Shown here one piece after another: positions 1 to 6,744 of a DNA stretch of 14,009 nt (position 1 is the first letter of the stretch; each line of letters starts with the position of its first letter). Position numbers and translations under genes: made by a program. The notes under the pieces were generated by a model. The model ran no database searches, had not been told where the DNA came from, and worked only from the letters and a program-made list of their open reading frames with translations. Source of the DNA: Anaerolineales bacterium (GTDB lineage Bacteria > Chloroflexota > Anaerolineae > Anaerolineales > E44-bin32); contig JAUWFP010000030.1 of NCBI GenBank assembly GCA_030606845.1, positions 1 to 14,009 of the forward strand, read 5' to 3'.

Positions 1-522
1 ATTAACTACGGCGAGAATCTCACGACCGGCATCACCGTCTCCGGGACGGTAGGAGCAGCGCTCGAAGGGGCATCCTTCGGTGTGCCTGCGCTCGCAGTAT
101 CACTTGAGGTGCCTGCTGAGTTTTACTTGTCACATTCAGACACGATCGACTTTCGCGTCGCAAAGCATTTCACGGCATATTTCGCCAGGGTTCTCATAGG
201 TATGAAACCCATGACGGACGTTGATGTGTTGAAAGTGGATATCCCCTCTGATGCCTCGGAGACTACCGAGTGGCGCATGACAAGACTCTCGCGCCAGAAA
301 TATTATGTCCCTGTCGTGTCATCAAGGACGCGGCTCGAAGATCCGGCCAATATCAAGTTCGAGATTAATTTGGATAGGGATAAAATAGAGCTAGATTCTG
401 ACGTCTATGCGCTGCGCATTGATCGCAAAGTATCCGTAACTCCAATAAGCCTCGATACAACATCTCGCGTGGATTTCGCTGAGCTTGAAAATCACCTGAA
501 ATCTAAAGGGTCGCAGGGCTAA
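1..522 (+). CDS. surE: 5'/3'-nucleotidase SurE, C-terminal part
   Basis: The reading frame is open from base 1, so the 5' end lies outside the window; 173 residues remain of a family that is usually about 250-260 long. The fragment starts with INYGENL, the conserved SGxNxGxN stretch of SurE. The first Asn (bases 4-6) corresponds to the metal-binding Asn of the active site. It is followed by TVSGTVGAALEG and PALAVSLE, both family hallmarks, and by the typical late motif VTPISLDTTSRVDF. SurE is a cytosolic divalent-metal-dependent phosphatase that removes phosphate from nucleoside monophosphates. The N-terminal DD metal site cannot be checked here. The GTG at 82 is internal, not a start. The gene converges with the response regulator at 582. 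Confidence 0.93.
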   Translation: MNYGENLTTGITVSGTVGAALEGASFGVPALAVSLEVPAEFYLSHSDTIDFRVAKHFTAYFARVLIGMKPMTDVDVLKVDIPSDASETTEWRMTRLSRQKYYVPVVSSRTRLEDPANIKFEINLDRDKIELDSDVYALRIDRKVSVTPISLDTTSRVDFAELENHLKSKGSQG

Positions 523-581
523 AGAACGCAAGCCCGGTTCATATCTTTTTACTTCTTCGCGGTGTGGGAGCAGTAAGGGGA

Positions 582-1205
582 TTAATTCTCGTGCTGATCC
601 ATAAGCGCTTCCAATGTGCGCAGTTCGTCCTCTATCTGATCGCGCTGGAATTTTGTTTGTGCCAGCAACGCCTCAAACGCAGGGCGTTGTTCAGTGGGCA
701 CGGTCTCCACCAGGCGCTGGGCACGGCGGATCTGATTCTCTTTATGGAGCAGCTTCTCTTGTAGGCGATCGGAATAGCCTTTTTGGAAGGCTTGATCGGG
801 AAGAGGTTTGGGTTGCACAAAAGGTTCGCCTGTAAGAACTTCCGCTACGGACAGAAGTAACTCGGAAGCCTCAATGGGTTTTTCTAAAAATCGAACTGCG
901 CCCAAGCTCATGGCGAATTCCTTGTCTTCAGGAGTAATGAAAGTTGCAGACAGGAAAATTATCGGAATGTCGCGCGTCTCTGGATTGCTGCGTACTTCCT
1001 GGGCGAGTGCGTACCCATCGAGTCTTGGCATGAGGATGTCGGTAAGAATTAACGCTGGTTTTTCCGTTAGGAGAGCACTGAGAGCCTCATCGCCGTTACG
1101 AGCCGTGATTACATCATAACCTTTAAACTTCAGCGTAACTTCGAGCAATTCGAGGATGTGAGGGATGTCTTCCACGATGAGGATTGGACCCTGCTGTTGG
1201 CTCAT
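582..1205 (-). CDS. stand-alone response regulator with helical C-terminal extension
   Basis: A 207-residue protein. Residues about 7-125 form a CheY-like receiver: acidic pair E12/D13, phospho-acceptor D56 in LTDILMPRLDGY, S86 at the conserved Ser/Thr position and K109 in EKP. All catalytic positions are intact, so phosphorylation is expected. The last ~65 residues (141-204) are charged, leucine-rich and helical, probably a coiled coil; I recognise no DNA-binding or enzymatic output domain. It may act through protein-protein contact. No kinase gene is adjacent; the nearest is the soluble kinase at 8628, and any pairing is a guess. The gene lies 97 bases downstream of the methyltransferase on the same strand but seems to have its own promoter directly before the ATG, with no Shine-Dalgarno sequence. 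Confidence 0.9.
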   Translation of the reverse strand: MSQQQGPILIVEDIPHILELLEVTLKFKGYDVITARNGDEALSALLTEKPALILTDILMPRLDGYALAQEVRSNPETRDIPIIFLSATFITPEDKEFAMSLGAVRFLEKPIEASELLLSVAEVLTGEPFVQPKPLPDQAFQKGYSDRLQEKLLHKENQIRRAQRLVETVPTEQRPAFEALLAQTKFQRDQIEDELRTLEALMDQHEN

Positions 1206-1212
1206 GTCGTTG

Positions 1213-1240
1213 ATTGTAACCTGAGTTCCGTGGAAGGCAA
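1213..1240 (-). promoter_or_regulatory. promoter of the response regulator, probably leaderless
   Basis: Read on the minus strand, TTGCCT (1240-1235) is followed after 16 bases by TACAAT (1218-1213). The -10 element ends 7 bases before the A of the start ATG (1205), so transcription should begin at or next to the start codon. No purine-rich ribosome binding site precedes the ATG. The -35 match is only moderate. Confidence 0.5.
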
Positions 1241-1302
1241 TCCCCAGAGAGAGGGGTCACCGAAAGCTGCATGTCTCGAAACATGAGGGCAGTAAGTCTC
1301 GC

Positions 1303-2529
1303 CTAGATGGTCCAAAGAGATATGGTTTCAATGTGGAATGTCTGGGGGAACAAGTCGATCGGGGTAACGCTCTCCAGTGAGTATCCGCCTGCCCGCAATC
1401 GCTTCCCATCACGACTGAGCGTGGCGGGATCACACGAGACATAGACGATGCGAGAGGGGGAGCGCTCGAGGAGTGCATCGAGCGCTGCTCTTGACAAGCC
1501 GGCGCGCGGCGGGTCGATGAGTACGGCGTCGGGTTGGGGCTTAATCTGAGGCAGCGCAATGCCGACAGCTCCTTCGTAGAGATCGATGTGTGTGAAATGA
1601 TCGAGGTTGAAGCTGAAATCCCGACATGCGTGCGGAGACTCCTCGACAGCCACAACTTGGGCATCGGATTCTGCGATGGCAGCGCTAAACAAACCCACAC
1701 CCGCATAAAGGTCGAAGATGGTTTGTCCCGGCAGGATGGATAACAATGTTGTTGCCTGTTGAACGAGTTCAGGGATTATCTTCGAGTTCACCTGGAAGAA
1801 CGAAAGGGCGGAGACGCGGAATTGGTTTCGGTTGATGTCAAAATAAAGATAATCTTGACCGGCGAGGATGAAATCCCCACGGGGGCTGGTCCACACAACG
1901 GACGTGGGGGATTCGATCGAGATCTCGAGATCCGGAGCATCCGTCCCGTGAATGATGACCATCTGCTCGCCCTCGCCTCCACTGCGAAGGGAGATATTTT
2001 CCATTGCGCTGGTGGGGTCGAGATCAAACTGAGCCCAGAGATCGGTTAATTCCTGCTCAGGCAGGTGGCACTCCTTGACTTGGAACACCCGTTGCTTATC
2101 GAAAGTGACGAAGCCAAGGTCGCCATCCTCGGTGAGGTGGAAACGCATGTTATTCCGGTAATTCCATGGCTCTGGCGAAGCGATGGGTGATCGCACAGGA
2201 GGATCCTCGAAGCCACCGATCCTTACAAGTTGATCGCGCACGACATCCGCCTTGATCTCCAGTTGAAGCGCATAGGGTATGTGCTGATAATGACACCCAC
2301 CACAGGTTCGAAAGTGTGGGCAGCGCGGCTCGATACGTTGATCTGAGGTTTCGACCCACTTTTCGGGCAACGCTCTTGCCCAATGCTTGTGTTCTTCCAC
2401 CAGGTTAACGTGCACTACTTCCCCGGGGATGGTGAAGGGGACAAAGACCATGCGCCCATCGACATCGCGGCCGAAGGATTCACCCCCGTATGCATTGCCG
2501 GTTAGTGTGAGTTCAAGAGTTTCTGACAT
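1303..2529 (-). CDS. RlmD/RumA-type 23S rRNA (uracil-5-)-methyltransferase
   Basis: A SAM-dependent RNA m5U methyltransferase. The frame is open to an ATG at 2577 (424 residues), but I prefer the ATG at 2529 (408 residues) because the TRAM-type beta domain begins immediately there (ELTLTGNAYGGESFGR) and the 16 extra residues look unrelated to the family. Numbering from the long start, C86, C92, C95 (CPHFRTCGGC) and C170 give the CX5CX2C...C 4Fe-4S pattern of RumA. Q262 lies in FFQVN. DLYAGVGLFS (289-298) is the SAM loop. DPPRAGL (355-361) precedes the nucleophile C382 in SCDPATLSRD, and E417 in HIET is the expected general base. E. coli RlmD targets U1939 of 23S rRNA; whether this protein targets U1939, U747 or another site cannot be read from the sequence, so no symbol is given. 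The gene is divergent from the operon at 2861. Confidence 0.9.
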   Translation of the reverse strand: MSETLELTLTGNAYGGESFGRDVDGRMVFVPFTIPGEVVHVNLVEEHKHWARALPEKWVETSDQRIEPRCPHFRTCGGCHYQHIPYALQLEIKADVVRDQLVRIGGFEDPPVRSPIASPEPWNYRNNMRFHLTEDGDLGFVTFDKQRVFQVKECHLPEQELTDLWAQFDLDPTSAMENISLRSGGEGEQMVIIHGTDAPDLEISIESPTSVVWTSPRGDFILAGQDYLYFDINRNQFRVSALSFFQVNSKIIPELVQQATTLLSILPGQTIFDLYAGVGLFSAAIAESDAQVVAVEESPHACRDFSFNLDHFTHIDLYEGAVGIALPQIKPQPDAVLIDPPRAGLSRAALDALLERSPSRIVYVSCDPATLSRDGKRLRAGGYSLESVTPIDLFPQTFHIETISLWTI

Positions 2530-2543
2530 AAGTGCACGTTGGA

Positions 2544-2573
2544 AGTGTATCTTGTTTTGGTGGATTCGCGCCA
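2544..2573 (-). promoter_or_regulatory. possible promoter of the RNA methyltransferase
   Basis: Minus-strand TTGGCG (about 2573) and TACACT (2549-2544) are separated by about 19 bases. TACACT ends 14 bases before the ATG at 2529, so transcription would begin roughly 7 bases upstream of that ATG and downstream of the alternative ATG at 2577. This fits the shorter start. The spacer is long and the -35 box poor, so the call is weak. Confidence 0.25.
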
Positions 2574-2782
2574 ACATCTTAATAAATCCGTGTCGCCAAT
2601 GAATTCTTTTAACTAGGCGAGAAATAGCCCCGCCCTCATAAGCTGTAGATCGCTCAGGACCTCGATTCTATGTCTGCAATATGCAAACGAGCTCTGCCGG
2701 CAGTGGAACGAGGGGTTTTATCGCCATTTTACCGGCAAACTCAATAAACCGTACAAAACAATCAATAATATTAATGAAATCC

Positions 2783-2810
2783 TTGACATTTATTAAAAAT
2801 GTGCTATTTT
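2783..2810 (+). promoter_or_regulatory. strong sigma70-type promoter of the SHOCT/DUF2089 operon
   Basis: A perfect TTGACA (2783-2788), a 16-base spacer and TATTTT (2805-2810) preceded by TG at 2802-2803, that is an extended -10. The surroundings are very A+T rich compared with the rest of the window. The start of transcription is expected near 2817, giving a leader of about 44 bases before the small gene at 2861. This is the best promoter in the window and marks the 5' end of the seven-gene unit. Confidence 0.75.
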
Positions 2811-2860
2811 GGAGCGAGATAATTGAGGTCATTGCTAAAAAACTAAAATGGAGTCCCAAA

Positions 2861-3121
2861 ATGGACAACACATTTTATTTGAAGCTACTTGCTGAAGTGT
2901 ATCAGGATTGCTTGTTAGAGGATGGGGTGCAAAGGCATCTCCTGCCCGGGCAACAGCGCATAGCCTCTCCCACATTAAGGAAAGCGATCGTGACGGGTGG
3001 CAGCTTCTTGATTCGGACTGGAGAGGCGCTAAAAGGAATCGGCGTGCCTGATGAAACATCCCCGTTCTCATCGAATGGTCCGAGCGCATCGATCGTGAAT
3101 AACGCATCCGTTGACGTCTAA
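2861..3121 (+). CDS. small hypothetical protein, first gene of the operon
   Basis: I do not recognise this 86-residue protein. The frame is open further upstream to an ATG at 2681, but that start lies before the strong promoter. The ATG at 2861 lies about 44 bases after the predicted transcription start and has GGAG (2850-2853) 7 bases upstream. The N-terminus (residues 1-20) is predicted to be an acidic helix. Residues 38-61 (around KAIVTGGSFLIRTGEALKGIG) form an amphipathic, Gly-rich segment with basic residues. The tail (64-86) is Ser/Asn-rich and probably disordered. No signal peptide or full membrane helix is evident. It lies 37 bases upstream of the DUF2089 gene. The amphipathic segment might bind membrane, which would suit an envelope-related operon; this is inference. 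Confidence 0.6.
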   Translation: MDNTFYLKLLAEVYQDCLLEDGVQRHLLPGQQRIASPTLRKAIVTGGSFLIRTGEALKGIGVPDETSPFSSNGPSASIVNNASVDV

Positions 3122-3158
3122 TGGGCGGCGACGGATTTTATTAAGGAAGTGGTGAGTA

Positions 3159-3533
3159 ATGAATCAAATGCTTACAACCTGCCCAGTCTGTGATGAACGC
3201 CTCTCGATTACACGTTTTCACTGCCGTAACTGCGATACCACGATCGATGGACATTTCGATATTGGCCGCTTCGGGAGATTGAGCGCAGAGCAGATGAGCT
3301 TTCTTGAAGTCTTCGTACGCTGCGAGGGAAAGCTAAGTCGAATGGAACCTGAATTGGATATGTCGTACCCTACACTCAGGGCGCGGTTGACAGAGATCAT
3401 TCGTTCGTTGGGCTTCCCGGTTGGACCGGAGACGAAACTGATTAATGATGAAGAACGACACAAGATCCTCGACGACCTGGCAAGCGGGAATTTGACTTCT
3501 GAAGAGGCAATGCAGCTTCTGGAAGTCGACTGA
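3159..3533 (+). CDS. DUF2089 family zinc-ribbon/HTH protein with C-terminal SHOCT-like motif
   Basis: A 124-residue protein with three parts. Residues 8-25 form a zinc ribbon (C8/C11 in CPVC, C22/C25 in CRNC). Residues 42-86 match the DUF2089 core, a helix-turn-helix-like segment with LSAEQMSFLEVFVRCEG and ELDMSYPTLRARL, which resembles a winged-helix recognition region. Residues 98-122 (EERHKILDDLASGNLTSEEA and on) form a SHOCT-like two-helix motif shared with three proteins further down this operon. DUF2089 proteins are usually annotated as putative regulators; DNA binding is likely but not proven by the sequence. The ribosome binding site AAGGAAG (3143-3149) lies 9 bases before the ATG. 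As the second gene of the unit, it may autoregulate the promoter at 2783. Confidence 0.9.
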   Translation: MNQMLTTCPVCDERLSITRFHCRNCDTTIDGHFDIGRFGRLSAEQMSFLEVFVRCEGKLSRMEPELDMSYPTLRARLTEIIRSLGFPVGPETKLINDEERHKILDDLASGNLTSEEAMQLLEVD

Positions 3534-3573
3534 ATAGTTGAGGTGACCTGGTAAGCGGGAGGAGGTTGGATCT

Positions 3574-4689
3574 GTGGAAAAAGTGACGCTAGAAATTGGT
3601 GAAAGCCCTCTGGTGAAAATCACGGCAATCGGCGGGGATCTACGAGTTTCGGGGCGGGATGAGCCCATCCTGGAGGTGCAGGCGCCGGATAAAGGGAAGC
3701 TTCAAGTAGATGAGATTGAAGATGGAGCTGAAATCTGTGCGAACTCAGGCTGCATCATTTATTTACCGAAAGACGCGCGTCTCGAGGTCGGCGATATTGG
3801 AGGGGACTGTAGGGTTACCGATTTGAGAAACGAGTTCATGATACGGACGATTGGAGGAGATTTGAGCCTGCGCAGGGTTGGGGCGGCGATCTTTGAAACG
3901 ATCGGCGGGGATTTTCAGGGCAGGCAAATCGATGGGAATTTAACGGTCGACCGTATTGGCGGGGACGCCGTGGTCCAGAAAGTCAATGGTGATGTCCATC
4001 TGCGAGGGGTGGGGGGGGACCTGATGCTTAACGATGCCGCTGGCCAGGTGAACGCATTTGTAGGAGGAGATGCTTTTATCACTCTGGCGACTCCTGAAGG
4101 CTCTCACTCAAAAGTGCAGGCCGGCAGCGACCTTTCCTGCCGGATACATCCTGATTCATCGGTGAACCTGTCCTTATCAGCAGGTGGCGACCTCGATTAT
4201 CCATCAGGAGTGGAGAGCAGACAGCAGGGTGAGGGTGTCGCTTTTCAGCTTGGCGATGGTGATGCAGATATCGAGCTTTCAGCCGGGGGAGATCTCTGCC
4301 TGCAAACGGGTTTGAGGCAGGATGATTCAGAAGAAGATTGGGTCGGAGAGATACTAACCGAGGTAGACGCGAAGCTGGCAGAAGTGGAGGCGCGTTTCAA
4401 TGTTATGGGCACGGGAATGTACGGCTTCGATGCAGATCGAATTGGTGAGCGCGTCCGCCGTGCGGTTCGACGTGCAGAACGCAAAGCAAGTGGAAAGGCA
4501 AAGCGGAAAGCGGCGAAAGGAAAAAGGAAGACGGGCTCGTCCTTCTCATGGACAGCGCCTGGATTCGACGAAACCGTAGAACCGGCGACCGATGAGGAGC
4601 GTTTAACGATCCTACGCATGGTTGAAGAAGGAAAGGTTTCGGTTTCAGAAGCCGAGGATTTACTCAAGGCTCTGGAGGGAGAATCTTGA
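3574..4689 (+). CDS. GGD-repeat beta-solenoid protein, DUF4097/YvlB-like, with C-terminal SHOCT-like domain
   Basis: A 371-residue protein with no signal peptide or membrane helix. The start is GTG with a strong GGGAGGAGG (3557-3565) 8 bases upstream. Residues 15-245 contain repeats anchored on (I/V)GGD at 19, 75, 93, 110, 128, 146 and 163, spaced 17-18 residues, then AGGDL at 203 and 237. This is the adhesin-like beta-helix seen in DUF4097 and YvlB/LiaX proteins. Residues 255-275 are helical and acidic. Residues 291-320 are strongly basic (RVRRAVRRAERK, then Lys/Arg-Ala-Gly rich), suitable for nucleic acid or acidic phospholipid contact. Residues 341-367 repeat the SHOCT-like motif EERLTILRMVEEGKVSVSEA. 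In YvlB and LiaX the short helical domain is N-terminal, so the order is reversed here. The role is probably envelope-stress sensing or scaffolding, by analogy. The gene ends in a 4-base TTGA overlap with the next gene. Confidence 0.82.
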   Translation: MEKVTLEIGESPLVKITAIGGDLRVSGRDEPILEVQAPDKGKLQVDEIEDGAEICANSGCIIYLPKDARLEVGDIGGDCRVTDLRNEFMIRTIGGDLSLRRVGAAIFETIGGDFQGRQIDGNLTVDRIGGDAVVQKVNGDVHLRGVGGDLMLNDAAGQVNAFVGGDAFITLATPEGSHSKVQAGSDLSCRIHPDSSVNLSLSAGGDLDYPSGVESRQQGEGVAFQLGDGDADIELSAGGDLCLQTGLRQDDSEEDWVGEILTEVDAKLAEVEARFNVMGTGMYGFDADRIGERVRRAVRRAERKASGKAKRKAAKGKRKTGSSFSWTAPGFDETVEPATDEERLTILRMVEEGKVSVSEAEDLLKALEGES

Positions 4690-5669
4690 CCGCTGCCGTC
4701 GCCGCGGGCAAACCGTTTGTACACCGTGGCATCCGACCCATAGAACCGCGCCGCGATATGGCCGCACTAGCCGGGTTGATCGAACAAGCGTTTTCTGAGC
4801 GATTAGATACCTCCGGACGGCGGATGATCTTGGGTATGAAGATGTTTGCCCGGGCGGGGAGTCTCGGTTGGTTTTTGGGCCGTTGGTTTTTACCACCGGC
4901 TGCCTACCCTCAGGGATATGTTTGGGAAGAGGATGGCGATGTGGTAGGTAATGCAAGCCTACTTCCCGTGAGTGGATTCCCGCAGCGCTGGGTGATGGCC
5001 AACGTTGTGGTCAAGCCGGATTACCAGCGACAGGGCATTGCCCGGGAACTGATCATCGCTTCGATCGATCATGCACGCCGCAGTGGGGGCAAGCGGATCA
5101 TGCTGCAGGTTGATCGTGATAACCAGGGGGCCAGGACTCTGTATGAGAACCTCGAGTTTACGACTCTCTCAACGCGAACCACTTGGTTAAGAAAGGGGGA
5201 CGGAGAATGGCCGCGCGCGGATACTCAGGGCCAGGTTCGACCCCGGACAAGCAGCGAATGGCGCGTGCATTGGGCATTGGCAAAACGGTTACACCCAGAA
5301 GGGTTGTTATGGCCTTTCCCTGCTGTTGCGAGCATTTTTCGACCCTCAGGGTTAGAGAACTTGTTCGGGTTGGGGAAACCCAAACACTGGGTATGGCAAG
5401 AAGCTGGGAGACTCGCCGGTGCGGTGAGTATCAGGCCTGAACTAGAGCGCCGCACGTTGCGCTTAATGATGGTTGTGGAGCCTGAATGGCGTGAAGAAAT
5501 CGAAAGTAGTCTTCTTTGTGAAGCGATGCAGGATTCGGCAGCGTTGGCTGATAACTTCATCCTGGATTATCCGTCTGACGTCGCCCGGGAAAGTATTGAA
5601 AGACTGGGCTTCAAGGTCATTCGCGAGCTTACATGGATGGGGATGAAGCTCGAGGAAAGCGAAAATTGA
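4686..5669 (+). CDS. GNAT-family N-acetyltransferase, probably tandem GNAT
   Basis: A 327-residue protein starting at TTG; TTGA overlaps the stop of the preceding gene, and GGAGG (4675-4679) lies 6 bases upstream, implying translational coupling. Residues 15-170 form a clear GNAT fold. Motif A is VVVKPDYQRQGIAREL (107-122), with the RQGIA pyrophosphate loop for acetyl-CoA, and motif B is NQGARTLYENLEF (146-158). Residues 190-322 contain a second alpha/beta segment ending in RESIERLGFKVIRELTWMGM (301-320), which resembles the C-terminal part of another GNAT domain but lacks a recognisable acetyl-CoA loop, so it is probably a degenerate copy. The substrate is unknown. The hydrophobic stretch at 60-72 (LGWFLGRWFLPPA) may line a substrate pocket or contact membrane. 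Location inside the SHOCT-type operon suggests that it modifies an envelope component or a partner protein (inference). Confidence 0.85.
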   Translation: MTAAVAAGKPFVHRGIRPIEPRRDMAALAGLIEQAFSERLDTSGRRMILGMKMFARAGSLGWFLGRWFLPPAAYPQGYVWEEDGDVVGNASLLPVSGFPQRWVMANVVVKPDYQRQGIARELIIASIDHARRSGGKRIMLQVDRDNQGARTLYENLEFTTLSTRTTWLRKGDGEWPRADTQGQVRPRTSSEWRVHWALAKRLHPEGLLWPFPAVASIFRPSGLENLFGLGKPKHWVWQEAGRLAGAVSIRPELERRTLRLMMVVEPEWREEIESSLLCEAMQDSAALADNFILDYPSDVARESIERLGFKVIRELTWMGMKLEESEN

Positions 5670-5702
5670 AGGATCAATGAGTTTTATAAGTGGAGATCCG
5701 CA

Positions 5703-6254
5703 ATGAACGACGATCAAAACAGTATGGAGATACTCGATCAGCTTGATGCTGGTCAGATTGATGCCAGTGAAGCCGCCCGCCGGCTTTCAGAGGGGGGTAC
5801 TCGACCCAAGCAGCAGGCTGAACTTCCAACCCTTCCCAACCGCTGGCGATATTGGTGGACAATCCCACTCTCCATTGGCTTCGCAATGTGTGTCACGGGG
5901 TGGGGTCTGAGCCAGTTAGGTGGGTGGTGGTGGGTCTGCGCAGGACCATTACTGGTGCTTGGAGCTGGTGTTATGATCTTGTCCGCAGCCACGTATAAGT
6001 CCCCATGGGTCCATGTACGAGTAAAAACCGGAGAAGATAAATGGCCACGCAGGATTGCGATCAGCTTGCCGATTCCTCTTAGCCTTATAGCACGCATTTT
6101 AAGATGGCGTGGTTCATCCTTTGGCGGGTTAGATGAAACCGCGATCGACGATCTGATACTTGCGCTCGAAGCAAATCTGTCGGCCGATGAACCTATTTAT
6201 ATTGAAGTTGATGAGAGTGAGTCGGGAGAAAAAGTAAAAATTATCCTGGGTTAG
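5703..6254 (+). CDS. membrane protein with N-terminal SHOCT-like motif and two transmembrane helices
   Basis: A 183-residue protein; GGAGAT (5692-5697) lies 5 bases before the ATG. Residues 6-30 (MEILDQLDAGQIDASEAARRL) are a variant of the motif found in the neighbouring proteins. Residues about 52-70 and 75-95 are hydrophobic and Trp/Gly rich, most likely two membrane helices forming a hairpin. Residues 101-183 form a soluble alpha/beta domain: a strand (VHVRVKTGE), basic WPRRIAISLPIPLSLIARIL, then LDETAIDDLILALEANL and a final strand (GEKVKIILG). The same pattern recurs in the next gene product, so the two share a paralogous domain. By the positive-inside rule both termini should be cytoplasmic. 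No enzymatic motif is seen. It may be a membrane anchor for the SHOCT proteins. Confidence 0.8.
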   Translation: MNDDQNSMEILDQLDAGQIDASEAARRLSEGGTRPKQQAELPTLPNRWRYWWTIPLSIGFAMCVTGWGLSQLGGWWWVCAGPLLVLGAGVMILSAATYKSPWVHVRVKTGEDKWPRRIAISLPIPLSLIARILRWRGSSFGGLDETAIDDLILALEANLSADEPIYIEVDESESGEKVKIILG

Positions 6255-6271
6255 CTAAGGAGGCCTACGAG

Positions 6272-6643
6272 ATGTCATCAAAAGAACGATTAAAAATTCT
6301 TAAGATGATCGACGAAGGAAAGATCACGGCAGAAGAAGGCACGCAATTACTTGGAGCCTTGAAGAAACAGGAGGAGCACAGGAGCGGCGCCACTGAAGGT
6401 GGAGCGCAGTGGCTGCGTATTCGAGTCAGTGACTTGAACTCTGGTAAAGAGACAGTTCGGGTTAGCCTTCCGATAGGACTGGTTAATATCGGTATGAAGA
6501 TGGGGGCTCGCTTTGTCCCGGAGATTGAGGAAGAGGCCGTTATGGAGGACTTGGCTCAGGCGCTGTCTCAGGGAATGGCTGGAAAAATCATCGATATCGT
6601 GGATGAAGCAGATGGTGAACGTGTCGAGATATTTATCGAGTAA
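6272..6643 (+). CDS. small cytosolic SHOCT-like domain protein
   Basis: A 123-residue protein with TAAGGAGG (6256-6263) 8 bases before its ATG, 17 bases after the previous gene. Residues 4-31 are the clearest copy of the shared motif (KERLKILKMIDEGKITAEEG). Residues 46-123 match the C-terminal domain of the upstream membrane protein: LRIRVSDLNSGKETVRVSLP, then a basic/Gly helix, then EEEAVMEDLAQALSQG and a terminal strand GERVEIFIE. It lacks membrane helices, so it looks like a soluble version of its neighbour. Similar short proteins are annotated in databases as hypothetical or SHOCT-like/YvlB-related. It may form hetero-oligomers with the 5703 and 3574 products through the common motif (inference). 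Confidence 0.82.
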   Translation: MSSKERLKILKMIDEGKITAEEGTQLLGALKKQEEHRSGATEGGAQWLRIRVSDLNSGKETVRVSLPIGLVNIGMKMGARFVPEIEEEAVMEDLAQALSQGMAGKIIDIVDEADGERVEIFIE

Positions 6644-6744
6644 GCAGCGTTCTCTCGACTCGAACTCTTATGCCTTCGAGCTGAACCCATTCCCCGGTCA
6701 TCGGTGGGATGCAATCATGGTAAGATTCCCATGGGAGGGTAGTA

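Noticed and set aside
515..557. Small GGGCT/AGCCC hairpin around the surE stop as a terminator
   Set aside because: Only a 5-base stem, and the T tract is separated from it by several bases, so it is too weak to call.
1257..1706. 149-codon frame on the minus strand within the RNA methyltransferase
   Set aside because: It overlaps the clearly conserved C-terminal catalytic part of the methyltransferase in another frame and has low-complexity Ser/Arg composition.
2694..2703. Perfect 10-base palindrome CTGCCGGCAG upstream of the operon promoter
   Set aside because: Too short and about 80 bases from the -35 box; could be an operator but a single site is not evidence.
2681..2860. In-frame N-terminal extension of the 86-residue protein back to ATG 2681
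   Set aside because: It begins upstream of the strong promoter at 2783-2810, and the added sequence overlaps the promoter; ATG 2861 has a better ribosome binding site.
4245..4724. 159-codon minus-strand frame opposite the solenoid gene
   Set aside because: Composition is Ser/Arg/Pro-rich as expected for the antisense of a GC-moderate gene; no recognisable motif and no ribosome binding site.
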